In this document: in pieces, positions 9,567 to 22,589 of the stretch | How positions within the stretch are numbered: the stretch's first letter is position 1 | How the letters are laid out: every line of letters starts with the position of its first letter | Assembly (NCBI RefSeq): GCF_041435115.1 | Contig: NZ_CP108046.1 | Location: 3,658,001 to 3,722,000 of the forward strand | Source: Streptomyces sp. NBC_00289 | Lineage (GTDB): Bacteria; Actinomycetota; Actinomycetes; Streptomycetales; Streptomycetaceae | Length of the DNA: 64,000 nucleotides | Reading direction: 5' to 3' | Program-made: the position numbers and the translations under genes | The notes under the pieces: generated by a model | Databases searched by the model: none | The model's input: only the letters and a program-made list of their open reading frames with translations | What the model was told of the DNA's origin: nothing

Positions 9567-10139
9567 ATGGTCAATCTGACGCGTATCTACACCAGGACCG
9601 GCGACCGGGGCACCACCGCCCTCGGCGACATGAGCCGGGTCGACAAGACCGATCTGCGGATCTCCGCGTACGCGGACGCCAACGAGGCGAACGCCGTGAT
9701 CGGCACCGCGATCGCGCTCGGCGGTCTGGACGAGGAGATCGTCAAGGTCCTCACCCGTGTCCAGAACGACCTGTTCGACGTGGGCGCGGACCTGTCGACG
9801 CCGGTCGTGGAGAACCCGGAGTTCCCGCCGCTGAGGGTCGAGCAGTTCTACGTCGACAAGCTCGAGGCGGACTGCGACCACTTCAACGAACAGCTGGAGA
9901 AGCTGCGCTCCTTCATCCTTCCGGGCGGAACCGCGGGCGCGGCCCTGCTGCACCAGGCCTGCACGGTCGTACGGCGGGCCGAGCGCTCCACCTGGGCGGC
10001 TCTGGAGGCGCACGGCGAGGTGATGAACCCGCTCACGGCGACCTACCTCAACCGGCTATCGGACCTGCTCTTCATCCTGGCGCGGACGGCCAACAAGGAC
10101 GTCGGGGACGTCCTCTGGGTCCCGGGCGGGGAGCGCTGA
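9567..10139 (+). CDS. Cob(I)alamin adenosyltransferase, PduO type
   Basis: 190-residue ATP:corrinoid adenosyltransferase making coenzyme B12. The N-terminal RIYTRTGDRGTTALGD segment is the ATP-binding signature, and FILPGGTAGAALLHQACTVVRRAER with N-R-L-S-D-L-L-F is the trimer active-site region. No Shine-Dalgarno precedes the ATG; TACGCT lies exactly 6 bases upstream, fitting a leaderless mRNA. The last 84 bases overlap the end of a convergent membrane-protein gene. Confidence 0.94.
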   Translation: MVNLTRIYTRTGDRGTTALGDMSRVDKTDLRISAYADANEANAVIGTAIALGGLDEEIVKVLTRVQNDLFDVGADLSTPVVENPEFPPLRVEQFYVDKLEADCDHFNEQLEKLRSFILPGGTAGAALLHQACTVVRRAERSTWAALEAHGEVMNPLTATYLNRLSDLLFILARTANKDVGDVLWVPGGER

Positions 10140-10685
10140 GGCGGGCAGCGCCGAGGCCGGGGCCTTCTTGGGCCAGATCAGATAGGTGAGCGCGATCAGG
10201 CCGTGAATGCCGGCGACCCTGAGCGCCACCCACTGGAAGGCCCGCAGCGACGAGGTGTCACCGTCGCCGACGTACCGGATCGCGGCCTGCAGCAGAGCGC
10301 AGGCGACGGCCGCCGCGAGCAGCGTGCGCAGCCACAGGCCGGCCTCGTGCCGGGCGCGGGGCATCCCGTGGCGCGGGGGCTTCGGCGGCCTGGGGGCGCC
10401 GGCCAGTCGGTGGGCGGCGTGACCGTCGAGCCGGCGGACCGTGTAGCGGCCGTAGGCGACGGTCCAGCCGATGTAGAGCGCGGCCAGGCCGTGCTTCCAG
10501 GTCGGCTCGGCGCCGTTCCTGAGGTCGACCGCCGTCACCACGAACAGGACCAGTTCGAGCAGCGGCTCGCACAGCAACAGGGCCGCGCCGGTCCGGCGCC
10601 GGTTCAGCAGGTAGCGGGCGGCGAGCCCGAGGGCCAGCAGCACCCAGAAGCCGACCTCGCAGGCGATGATCAACGCGACGATCAC
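10056..10685 (-). CDS. Putative integral membrane protein
   Basis: 209 residues from GTG 10685 with AAGGAG seven bases upstream. About four to five hydrophobic segments: residues ~2-24, ~40-55, ~65-82, ~120-140 and ~150-168, followed by an Ala/Pro-rich and then charged tail. The tail is read from the complement of the cob(I)alamin adenosyltransferase 3' end, an 84-base convergent overlap, so the C-terminus may be less constrained. No family recognised; similar small membrane proteins sit beside this adenosyltransferase in Streptomyces. Confidence 0.7.
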   Translation of the reverse strand: MIVALIIACEVGFWVLLALGLAARYLLNRRRTGAALLLCEPLLELVLFVVTAVDLRNGAEPTWKHGLAALYIGWTVAYGRYTVRRLDGHAAHRLAGAPRPPKPPRHGMPRARHEAGLWLRTLLAAAVACALLQAAIRYVGDGDTSSLRAFQWVALRVAGIHGLIALTYLIWPKKAPASALPASALPARDPEDVPDVLVGRPRQDEEQVR

Positions 10686-10836
10686 GGTTCGCTCCTTCCG
10701 TCACCTTCTCAGGCTCGCCCGCCGGGACGCGCCGGTCGTCGTCGGCGGTGACGAGGTCGCCGTACATCGAAAGATGCAGTGGAGGACCCTTCCCGGGCAT
10801 CAGGCGGGCGCGGCGGGGGCCGTGTTGGATGGAGTC

Positions 10837-12003
10837 ATGGCCGTACGACTCCCCCGTCCCGCCCGCTTCGACGTGGCCGTCGCGGTCGCCGGGCTGCTCG
10901 GCGGGCTGCTGCTGTGGGGCATCGGTCTCGGGGTCCGTCCGGCCACCGAGGCGTTCGTGCTGTGGCCGGGGCGCTGGCCGATCCTGGTCCCGCTCGCCGT
11001 GACGGCAGGCTGTGAGCTGCTGCGCCGGGCCGCCCCGCGCACGGGACTGCTGCTCGGCACCGCCGCCGTCGTCCTGGACACCCTCACGCGCGGCAATCTG
11101 GCCACCGTCCTGATGTTCACCGACCTGATGTACGCGGCCGTCCTGTACGGCCCGCCCGCCTCGGCCCGCCGCATCCCCTGGATCACCGGGTTGCTCACGG
11201 TGGCCGGGACGGTGGTGCCGCTCGTGGTGTTGCGGGTGCCCGAGGCGGTGCTGATCGGCGTGGCGACCGGGCTGGTCGCGTTCACACCGGCCGCCACCGG
11301 CTGGATCGTCCGCAACCACCGCGAGGCCGCCGAGGCCGCCCGACTGCGGGCCGAACAGACCGCGCTGCTCGCCGAGATGGACCGCTCGCAGGCGGTCACC
11401 GCCGAACGCGCGCGGATGGCGAGGGAGTTGCACGACATGGTCGCCAACCACCTGTCGGCGATCGCCATCCACTCCACCGCCGCGCTCTCCATCGACGAGC
11501 CGGACACCTCCCGGGAGGCCCTCACCGTCATCCGTGAGAACAGCGTGGAGGGCCTCGCGGAGATGCGGCGGCTGATCGGGATCCTGCGCGACGGCGACGA
11601 CGAGCCCGCCGCGGTCCCGACCCTCGACGGACTCGGAGCGCTGGTCGACGGCGCCCGCACGGGCGGCCTCGACGTCACTCTGGACGCCGCCCCGGGCCGT
11701 GTCCCCGCACCGGTCGAGCTCGCCGCGTACCGCATCGTCCAGGAGTCGCTGACCAATGCCCTCAAGCACGGCTGCCCGGGTCGCGTCAGCGTCGCGCTCG
11801 TCCGGCGGGACGGTGTGCTGGAGGTACGGGTGACCAGCCCCTACGGCCGCCGGGACGGCCCTCGCGTGCCCGGCTCGGGCGCCGGACTGGTCGGGATGCG
11901 GGAGCGGGCCGCGCTGCTGGGCGGCGCGTTCGACGCGGGTCCCGACGGCGCGTCCTGGACCGTACGCGCCACCCTCCCCGTCACCGAAGGAGATCCCGCA
12001 TGA
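10837..12003 (+). CDS. chiS: Two-component sensor histidine kinase (ChiS-type, NarL/HisKA_3 family)
   Basis: 388-residue membrane kinase. Residues ~10-150 hold five or so hydrophobic helices; a coiled linker leads to the HisKA_3 dimerization box (RMARELHDMVANHLS, phospho-acceptor His near residue 200), then an ATPase domain with ESLTNALKH (N-box) and GAGLVGMRERA (G-box). It overlaps the response regulator by ATGA. Position directly upstream of a GH18 chitinase matches the chiS-chiR-chiC arrangement known in streptomycetes; the gene name rests on that context. Confidence 0.87.
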   Translation: MAVRLPRPARFDVAVAVAGLLGGLLLWGIGLGVRPATEAFVLWPGRWPILVPLAVTAGCELLRRAAPRTGLLLGTAAVVLDTLTRGNLATVLMFTDLMYAAVLYGPPASARRIPWITGLLTVAGTVVPLVVLRVPEAVLIGVATGLVAFTPAATGWIVRNHREAAEAARLRAEQTALLAEMDRSQAVTAERARMARELHDMVANHLSAIAIHSTAALSIDEPDTSREALTVIRENSVEGLAEMRRLIGILRDGDDEPAAVPTLDGLGALVDGARTGGLDVTLDAAPGRVPAPVELAAYRIVQESLTNALKHGCPGRVSVALVRRDGVLEVRVTSPYGRRDGPRVPGSGAGLVGMRERAALLGGAFDAGPDGASWTVRATLPVTEGDPA

Positions 12004-12641
12004 TCCGCGTCCTGGTGGCGGAGGACCAGTCCGCCGTACGCGCCGGGCTCGTCCTCATCCTGCGCAGCGCGCCCGGCATCGAGGTGGTCGGCGAGGCTGC
12101 GGACGGCGAGCAGGCGGTGCGGCTGGCACGCGAACTGCGGCCGGACCTCGTTCTGATGGACGTGCAGATGCCGCTCCTCGACGGGGTGTCGGCGACCCGG
12201 CAGGTGGTCGGGGAGGGGCTGGCCGACGTGCTCGTGCTGACCACCTTCGACCTGGACGAGTACGTCTTCGGGGCACTGCGGGCCGGTGCCGCCGGGTTCC
12301 TGCTGAAGGACGCGGAGGCGCGGGACCTGATCACGGCCGTACGGACGGTGGCCCGCGGCGAGGGGATCGTCGCCCCGGCGGTCACCCGGCGTCTGATCGC
12401 CGAGTTCGCCGCCGGGCCGGTACGGCGGACGAAGGCCGATCCCGCCGTCCTCGACACCCTCACCCGCCGGGAGCGGGAGGTGCTGTCCTGTCTCGGTGAG
12501 GGCCTGTCCAACGCCGGTGTCGCCGCTCGCCTCGGGATGGCCGAGGCGACCGTGAAGACGCACGTCAGCCGTCTGCTGGGGAAGCTCGAACTGCGCAGTC
12601 GGGTCCAAGCGGCGGTGCTGGCACAGGAGTTGGGGATCTAA
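12000..12641 (+). CDS. chiR: Response regulator, NarL/LuxR family (ChiR-type)
   Basis: 213 residues. The receiver domain has acidic residues AEDQ near the start, the phospho-acceptor Asp in LVLMDVQMPLLDG, the T-T-F switch residue and a K in LLKDAEA. The C-terminal LuxR helix-turn-helix reads LTRREREVLSCLGEGLSN then GMAEATVKTHVSRLL. Co-transcribed with the kinase. It ends only ~18 bases before direct repeats of the chitinase promoter, so it is the likely activator of that gene. Confidence 0.9.
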   Translation: MIRVLVAEDQSAVRAGLVLILRSAPGIEVVGEAADGEQAVRLARELRPDLVLMDVQMPLLDGVSATRQVVGEGLADVLVLTTFDLDEYVFGALRAGAAGFLLKDAEARDLITAVRTVARGEGIVAPAVTRRLIAEFAAGPVRRTKADPAVLDTLTRREREVLSCLGEGLSNAGVAARLGMAEATVKTHVSRLLGKLELRSRVQAAVLAQELGI

Positions 12642-12658
12642 GGCACATTCCGGCACAG

Positions 12659-12700
12659 TGGTCCAGACCTATTGACCTATGGTCCAGACCTTTCTATTCT
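12659..12700 (+). promoter_or_regulatory. Chitinase promoter with paired direct repeats
   Basis: Two identical 12-mers TGGTCCAGACCT start at 12659 and 12680, 21 bases apart. Between and after them are TTGACC (12672-12677) and TATTCT (12695-12700), separated by 17 bases, a good -35/-10 pair; the repeats flank and overlap the -35 and abut the -10. Repeats of this sequence are characteristic of Streptomyces chitinase promoters, where they mediate chitin induction and glucose repression and resemble DasR-responsive elements. That regulation is known for the family and inferred here. Confidence 0.85.
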
Positions 12701-12767
12701 CGCGGCACTGTGGGGTGTGAAGGCTCAGTCACGCCCCCTCCGACGACTCCCGACGAGGAGGCGCAGC

Positions 12768-14588
<1,821 letters not shown>

Positions 14589-14603
14589 AGAAGTTACCGC
14601 CCC

Positions 14604-14660
14604 GTAGCCACGTTCACTCCCCCTGGGCTTCTTCGTCCGGGGGAGAGTGGACGTGGCTAC
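14604..14660. terminator. Strong bidirectional terminator
   Basis: Long inverted repeat (GTAGCCACGTTCACTCCCCC pairing with GGGGGAGAGTGGACGTGGCTAC, two small imperfections) between the chitinase stop and the convergent DUF2550 gene. Its distal arm contains that gene's TAG stop (14657-14659), so it serves both convergent transcripts. Confidence 0.8.
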
Positions 14661-15103
14661 GCCACATTCACTCGTTGTCCGGGCGGGGCCGCCTCGAGCC
14701 ACGCGAGGAAACCGGTCAGCGCGTCATCGCTCATGGCGAGTTCGAGACGCGTGCCCCGGTGCAGACAGGTGAGGATCACCGCGTCGGACAGCAGCGCCAG
14801 TTCCTCCTCGCCCTCGGGGACGCGGCGGCCGGCCACCTCGATCGCGGAGCGCTCCAGAACGCGGCGCGGGCGAGGAGCGTAGGAGAAGACGCGGTACCAC
14901 TCGATGCGGTCGCCGTTGTAGCGGGCGACCCCGTAGCTCCACCCCTTGCCACTGATGTCGGATTTCTCCGGCACATCCCAGCGCAGGCTGCAGTCGAAGG
15001 TTCCGCCGGAGCGTTGGATGAGCCTGCGGCGCAGCCCGAAGACGAACAGCCCCAGCACCACGAGGGCCACGACCACACCGCACACAGTCAGAGCGAGGAC
15101 CAT
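14657..15103 (-). CDS. DUF2550 membrane-anchored protein
   Basis: 148 residues. An N-terminal hydrophobic helix (~3-22) is followed by RRRLIQRSGGTFDCSLRW and a beta-rich domain with YNGDRIEWYRVFSYAPRPRR, the DUF2550 signature. I start at ATG 15103, nine bases after AGGAGG; GTG 15109 is closer to that site than usual. The gene follows atpC across a terminator in most actinomycetes and is of unknown function. Topology suggests one TM helix with the domain in the cytoplasm. Confidence 0.88.
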   Translation of the reverse strand: MVLALTVCGVVVALVVLGLFVFGLRRRLIQRSGGTFDCSLRWDVPEKSDISGKGWSYGVARYNGDRIEWYRVFSYAPRPRRVLERSAIEVAGRRVPEGEEELALLSDAVILTCLHRGTRLELAMSDDALTGFLAWLEAAPPGQRVNVA

Positions 15104-15159
15104 CGACACCGACCTCCTCGTCTCCTAGGTAACGGAATGGAAAAAAGACCCGTATTCAC

Positions 15160-15207
15160 CTCAGCCGCGGCCGGGGCCGGATTCCTCCGGTCCCAGCCGC
15201 GGCTGAG
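15160..15207 (-). terminator. Rho-independent terminator of the atp operon
   Basis: Perfect 12-base inverted repeat CTCAGCCGCGGC / GCCGCGGCTGAG; on the minus strand it is followed within ~15 bases by a T6 run (complement of the A6 at ~15141-15146). It lies just after the atpC stop. Confidence 0.8.
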
Positions 15208-15232
15208 TGACGTCATCGTGTGGCGTACGGGA

Positions 15233-15607
15233 TCAGTGTCCCGCCGCCGCACGCAGTCGGACGTCCGCGCGACGCTCGGCGAAGGCGTCGCCCTCTGCCT
15301 TCGCGCGCTCGAGCTCCCGCTCCGCGCGCTGGACGTCGATCTCGTCCGACAGCTCGGCGATCTCGGCCAGCAGCGACAGCTTGTTGTCGGCGAACGAGAT
15401 GAAACCGCCGTGCACCGCGGCGACGACCGTTCCACCATCACTCGTACGGATGGTCACCGGGCCCGACTCCAGCACACCGAGCAGCGGCTGGTGACCGGGC
15501 ATGACGCCGATGTCGCCGGACGTGGTGCGCGCGACGACCAGGGTGGCCTCGCCGGACCAGACCTCACGGTCGGCCGCGACCAGCGCGACGTGCAGCTCAG
15601 CAGCCAA
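15233..15607 (-). CDS. atpC: F1Fo ATP synthase epsilon subunit
   Basis: 124 residues. Central-stalk subunit that inhibits ATP hydrolysis. The N-terminal beta sandwich has TTSGDIGVMPGHQPLL and the C-terminal part is a helical hairpin (RAERELERAKAE). The start codon is TTG at 15607, supported by GAGGAG seven bases upstream. It is separated from atpD by a stable hairpin, which may lower its expression relative to beta. Confidence 0.96.
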   Translation of the reverse strand: MAAELHVALVAADREVWSGEATLVVARTTSGDIGVMPGHQPLLGVLESGPVTIRTSDGGTVVAAVHGGFISFADNKLSLLAEIAELSDEIDVQRAERELERAKAEGDAFAERRADVRLRAAAGH

Positions 15608-15676
15608 GGGTGGCTCCTCGGGTCACCACCCGGCGGTAGTGCCGGGTGTTGGGGTCAATTCTAGTAGGCGTACGAA

Positions 15677-15719
15677 GAGGGGCGGGACACACCCCGCACG
15701 AGCGCGCGTCCCGCCCCTC
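15677..15719 (-). terminator. Intercistronic hairpin between atpD and atpC
   Basis: Perfect 12-base inverted repeat GAGGGGCGGGAC / GTCCCGCCCCTC with a 19-base loop in the 128-base gap after atpD. No T run follows. It may act as an attenuator or 3'-end stabiliser rather than a full terminator. Confidence 0.55.
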
Positions 15720-15735
15720 CTCACGAGCACGTGGC

Positions 15736-18089
<2,354 letters not shown>

Positions 18090-18110
18090 GAGTCAGGTCC
18101 CTTCCTTACG

Positions 18111-19700
18111 TCACTTGGCCGCGGCCGGGGCGTCCTCGCCCAGGAGCTTGCCGTCCGAGGTCTCGAACTGCTTCTTGAACTCGGCGATGGCGTCCGCGAT
18201 GGCGGTGAGGGTGTCGTCCGACATCTTGCCGCCCTCCTTGATGGAGGTCATGAGGCCCTGCTCCTTGCGGTGCAGGTACTCCAGGAGCTCCTTCTCGAAG
18301 CGGCGGACGTCGGCGACCGGTACGTCGTCCATACGTCCGGTGGTACCGGCCCACACGGAGACGACCTGGTCCTCGGTCGGCATCGGCTGGTACTGAGGCT
18401 GCTTGAGCAGCTCGACCAGACGCTGACCGCGCTCCAGCTGCGACTTCGACGCGGCGTCCAGGTCGGAACCGAAGGCGGCGAACGCCTCCAGCTCGCGGTA
18501 CTGGGCGAGGTCGAGGCGAAGCCGGCCGGAGACCTGCTTCATCGCCTTGTGCTGCGCGGAACCACCGACTCGGGAGACGGAGATACCGACGTTCAGCGCG
18601 GGGCGCTGACCGGCGTTGAACAGGTCCGACTCCAGGAAGCACTGGCCGTCGGTGATGGAGATGACGTTGGTCGGGATGAACGCCGACACGTCGTTCGCCT
18701 TGGTCTCGACGATCGGCAGACCCGTCATCGAACCGGCGCCCAGCTCGTCGGAGAGCTTCGCGCAGCGCTCCAGCAGACGGGAGTGCAGGTAGAAGACGTC
18801 ACCGGGGTAGGCCTCGCGCCCCGGCGGACGGCGGAGCAGCAGGGACACGGCGCGGTAGGCGTCGGCCTGCTTCGAGAGGTCGTCGAAGATGATGAGGACG
18901 TGCTTGCCCTCGTACATCCACTGCTGACCGATGGCCGAACCGGTGTACGGCGCCAGGTACTTGAAGCCGGCCGGGTCGGACGCCGGGGCGGCGACGATGG
19001 TCGTGTACTCCAGCGCGCCGGCCTCTTCGAGGGCGCCACGCACGGAGGCGATGGTCGAGCCCTTCTGACCGATGGCCACGTAGACGCAGCGGACCTGCTT
19101 CTTCGGGTCGCCGGAGCGCCAGTTGTCGCGCTGGTTGATGATCGTGTCGACAGCCAGGGCGGTCTTGCCGGTCTGGCGGTCACCGATGATCAGCTGACGC
19201 TGACCACGGCCGACCGGGGTCATCGCGTCGACGGCCTTGTAGCCGGTCTCCATCGGCTCGTGCACCGACTTACGGGCCATGACGCCCGGAGCCTGCAGCT
19301 CAAGGGCGCGGCGGCCGGACGTCTCGATCTCGCCGAGACCGTCGATCGGGGCACCGAGCGGGTCGACGACGCGGCCGAGGTAGCCCTCGCCGACGGCCAC
19401 GGAGAGCACCTCACCGGTACGGGTGACCGGCTGACCCTCCTCGATGCCGCTGAACTCACCGAGAACGACGCAACCGATTTCACGCTCTTCGAGGTTGAGC
19501 GCGAGACCGAGGGTGCCGTCCTCGAACTTCAGCAGTTCGTTGGCCATGGCCGAGGGGAGGCCCTCGACCTTCGCGATACCGTCGCCGGCCAGCGTGACCG
19601 TACCGACCTCCTCGCGCGAGGCCGCGTCCGGCTTGTACGACTGGACGAAGTTCTCCAGCGCGTCCCGGATCTCATCCGGCCGGATCGTGAGCTCCGCCAT
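18111..19700 (-). CDS. atpA: F1Fo ATP synthase alpha subunit
   Basis: 529 residues from ATG 19700 ([11 protein letters not shown]). Non-catalytic nucleotide-binding F1 subunit; P-loop [13 protein letters not shown], Walker [13 protein letters not shown], and the arginine-finger region [10 protein letters not shown] are intact. A longer reading to 19787 runs into the intercistronic hairpins and lacks a ribosome site. The 134-base gap to atpH holds two hairpins. Confidence 0.97.
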   Translation of the reverse strand: MAELTIRPDEIRDALENFVQSYKPDAASREEVGTVTLAGDGIAKVEGLPSAMANELLKFEDGTLGLALNLEEREIGCVVLGEFSGIEEGQPVTRTGEVLSVAVGEGYLGRVVDPLGAPIDGLGEIETSGRRALELQAPGVMARKSVHEPMETGYKAVDAMTPVGRGQRQLIIGDRQTGKTALAVDTIINQRDNWRSGDPKKQVRCVYVAIGQKGSTIASVRGALEEAGALEYTTIVAAPASDPAGFKYLAPYTGSAIGQQWMYEGKHVLIIFDDLSKQADAYRAVSLLLRRPPGREAYPGDVFYLHSRLLERCAKLSDELGAGSMTGLPIVETKANDVSAFIPTNVISITDGQCFLESDLFNAGQRPALNVGISVSRVGGSAQHKAMKQVSGRLRLDLAQYRELEAFAAFGSDLDAASKSQLERGQRLVELLKQPQYQPMPTEDQVVSVWAGTTGRMDDVPVADVRRFEKELLEYLHRKEQGLMTSIKEGGKMSDDTLTAIADAIAEFKKQFETSDGKLLGEDAPAAAK

Positions 19701-19742
19701 CTGGGTTCCCTGCTCTCCTTGTTGGGCCCGAAGTTTCACTTT

Positions 19743-19803
19743 GGGGGGATGGGGACTCCCCCCGTAAAAGAGGTGAATCCTCTGCACGGCCCAACCGGGC
19801 CGT
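19743..19803 (-). terminator. Two intercistronic hairpins between atpH and atpA
   Basis: GGGGGGA / TCCCCCC (19743-19749, 19757-19763) and ACGGCCC / GGGCCGT (19786-19792, 19797-19803). No T runs follow. They could stabilise or process the atp mRNA; atpA and atpD are needed at three times the level of atpH. Confidence 0.4.
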
Positions 19804-19834
19804 AGGTGCGTACTTACTGCTTATGAAGTTGCTG

Positions 19835-20656
19835 TCAGCTCGCCAGGCGGCGGCCGGCGTCCTCGATGCGGTCCGCGATGGAGCCGTTGATGACCTCGTC
19901 GCCGACCTGCACCCGGATCCCGCCGAGGACCTCGGGGTCCACGTCGATGTTGAGGTGCATCGGGTGGCCGTAGAGCTTCGCCAGGGCGGCACCCAGGCGC
20001 TGCTTCTGCGCGTCACTCAGCGGAACGGCCGAGGTGACGACAGCCACCAGGCGGTTCCGGCGCTCGGCGGCGAGCTTGGACAGGGACTCCAGTCCCGCTT
20101 CCAGGCTACGTCCCCGCGGCGCGGTCACAAGACGCGTCACCAGACGCTCGGTGGTCGGCTTCGCGCGGCCGCCGAGCAGCCGGTGCAGCAGCTCGGTCTT
20201 GGCCGCGGCGGTGGCCTTGCGGTCGGTCAGCGCGGAGCGCAGCCCGGTGTTCGAGGAGACGATCCGGCCGAAGCGGAACAGTTCGTCCTCGACGTCGTCG
20301 AGCTCGCCCGACTTCTGCGCCGCGGTGAGGTCGGCGGTGTCCGCCAGCTCCTCCAGCGCGTCCACCAGGTCACGCGACTGCGACCAGCGCGAGCGCACCA
20401 GGCCGGACACCAGGTCGACGGTCGTGCCGCCGACCTGATCGCCGAGGATGCGCCGCACCAGCTCGGCCTTGGCCTCGCCGGGCTGCGCCGGGTCGGTGAG
20501 GACCCGACGCAGCGACACCTCGCGGTGGAGCAGCGCGGTGACGGCGGCCAGCTCCTCGGAGAGCTGGGCCGCGTCCACGGACGTGCTGTCCGTCAGCGCG
20601 TCGAGACGCTCACGGGCTGCTGCGAGTGCCTCGCGGCTGGCTCCGTGCGCAGTCAT
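19835..20656 (-). CDS. atpH: F1Fo ATP synthase delta subunit
   Basis: 273 residues, the long actinobacterial form of the stator subunit linking F1 to b (E. coli delta is ~177). The C-terminal signature with VTSAVPLSDAQKQRLGAAL and VDPEVLGGIRVQVGDEVIN is intact. The start overlaps the atpF stop (ATGA). Confidence 0.96.
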   Translation of the reverse strand: MTAHGASREALAAARERLDALTDSTSVDAAQLSEELAAVTALLHREVSLRRVLTDPAQPGEAKAELVRRILGDQVGGTTVDLVSGLVRSRWSQSRDLVDALEELADTADLTAAQKSGELDDVEDELFRFGRIVSSNTGLRSALTDRKATAAAKTELLHRLLGGRAKPTTERLVTRLVTAPRGRSLEAGLESLSKLAAERRNRLVAVVTSAVPLSDAQKQRLGAALAKLYGHPMHLNIDVDPEVLGGIRVQVGDEVINGSIADRIEDAGRRLAS

Positions 20657-21198
20657 CGAGCCGCCTCGGCCTTCTCCTCGAGCTCGCCGAGGAAGCGGTC
20701 GATGACGCGGCTCTGCCGGGCGTGGTCCTCGAGGGACTCGCCGACGAGCTTGCCGGCCAGCTCGGTGGCGAGCTTGCCGACGTCCTGGCGCAGCGCGGAC
20801 GAGGCGGCCTTGCGGTCGGCCTCGATCTGGGCGTGACCGGCGGCGACGATCTCCTCGCGCTGCCGCTGTCCTTCCGCGCGCATCTCCGCGATGAGCGTGG
20901 CACCCTGCTCCTGCGCCTCCTGGCGCAGCCGCGCGGCCTCGTGACGGGCCTCGGCGAGCTGGGCCTTGTACTGCTCGAGGACGCTCTGGGCCTCGGTCTG
21001 CGCGGCCTCGGCCTTCTCGATACCGCCCTCGATGGCCTCGCGCCGCTCTTCCAGAACCTTGTTGATGGTCGGGAGGAGCTTCTTGGCGAGGAAGCCGAAG
21101 ACGATGACGAAGGCGATGAAGCCGATGACGAGCTCGGGGATCGGCGGGATGAGGGGATTTTCCATCTCCTCAGCCGCGATATTGAGCAGCTGGCTCAT
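20653..21198 (-). CDS. atpF: F1Fo ATP synthase b subunit
   Basis: 181 residues. One TM helix at ~22-42 (ELVIGFIAFVIVFGFLAKKL) followed by a long charged coiled coil (EERREAIEGGIEKAEA onward) that forms the peripheral stalk. The ATG at 21198 follows GAAAGG. Coupled to atpH by an ATGA overlap. Confidence 0.96.
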   Translation of the reverse strand: MSQLLNIAAEEMENPLIPPIPELVIGFIAFVIVFGFLAKKLLPTINKVLEERREAIEGGIEKAEAAQTEAQSVLEQYKAQLAEARHEAARLRQEAQEQGATLIAEMRAEGQRQREEIVAAGHAQIEADRKAASSALRQDVGKLATELAGKLVGESLEDHARQSRVIDRFLGELEEKAEAAR

Positions 21199-21239
21199 AT
21201 CAGTGCCTTTCGTCTAGTGGACTGGTCGTCGATGAACGA

Positions 21240-21488
<249 letters not shown>

Positions 21489-21542
21489 TTACGGACCGGT
21501 GGGGGTTGGCCACCGGACGACTGCGGGTTCGAGAAGGGGCGC

Positions 21543-22364
21543 TCAGTGGTGCTCGGCCAGCGCGCCCTGGATGAAGGTGCAGGTCAGCAGTACGAAGACG
21601 TAGGCCTGCAGGGCCTGGATGAACAGCTCGAAGGCCGTCATGACGATCACCATGATGAACGAGACACCCGCGTAGGCGATCCCGATGCCGTTGAGCAGGT
21701 ACCAGCTGGCGATCGTGAACAGCAGCAGCAGCGTGTGACCCGCGAACATGTTCGCGAAGAGTCGCACCGCGTGCGTGAAGGGCCGGACGATCAGGTTCGA
21801 CAGGAACTCGATGAACATGGCCAGCGGGAGAACCGGGCCCAGCGACTTGTCGTAGCCGGTGAAGTTCTTGAAGGCGCCGACGAAGCCGTGCCGCTTGAAG
21901 GTCAGCGAGACCCACAGCACGTACACGATCGCCGCCAGAACGGCCGGGTAGGAGATGATCGCCGTCACCGGGAACTGGGCGATCGGAATGATCGACCAGA
22001 GGTTCATCATCCAGATGAAGAAGAACAGCGAGACGACCAGCGGGACGTACTTCTCGCCCTCCTTCTTGCCGATGGTCTCGTAGACGACACCGCGGCGGAC
22101 GAAGTCGTAGCCCGCCTCCGCGACCATCTGGAGCTTGCCCGGGACCACCTTCGGCTTGCGGAAGGCCGCCCAGAAGAAGCCGACGATGATGATCGAGCCG
22201 AGCAGCGCCAGCAGCATCGTCTTGTTGAAGTACACGTTGCTGTCACCGTCGCCCCAGAGGGGCTCGAACAGGAACGAGTGCAGGCCGGGAGCCGGGAAGC
22301 CACAGCCGTCGAAGATGTGGCAGTCGGTCTCGAAGGCGAGCACCTGCGTCGGGTCAGCACTCAC
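21543..22364 (-). CDS. atpB: F1Fo ATP synthase a subunit
   Basis: 273 residues from GTG 22364, which has AAGGAG seven bases upstream; a longer frame to 22424 lacks one. Proton-channel subunit with about five to six TM segments. The essential Arg lies in PFTHAVRLFANMFAGH. The N-terminal ~30 residues include Cys in DCHIFDGCG, a lead common in actinobacterial AtpB. Confidence 0.96.
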   Translation of the reverse strand: MSADPTQVLAFETDCHIFDGCGFPAPGLHSFLFEPLWGDGDSNVYFNKTMLLALLGSIIIVGFFWAAFRKPKVVPGKLQMVAEAGYDFVRRGVVYETIGKKEGEKYVPLVVSLFFFIWMMNLWSIIPIAQFPVTAIISYPAVLAAIVYVLWVSLTFKRHGFVGAFKNFTGYDKSLGPVLPLAMFIEFLSNLIVRPFTHAVRLFANMFAGHTLLLLFTIASWYLLNGIGIAYAGVSFIMVIVMTAFELFIQALQAYVFVLLTCTFIQGALAEHH

Positions 22365-22589
22365 CGCGGGCTCCTTCAGCGTGGCGCATGGGTACGGCAA
22401 CCTCGTTGTGTCGGCGCGGCGCACGGCCGCGGTTCGGCACTGGACTGGTGTTTCGGATGTGGGGGCGGCTGTGGGGCATCAAGCCTCGCGATTGAGCAGG
22501 CGTCAGCTCAGATGCCCGCGCCCGCGATGCCGCAGTTGGCACCGGACGATAGCAGGGTCGCTGATGCGTCCTTATCCCGGCCCTACCCC

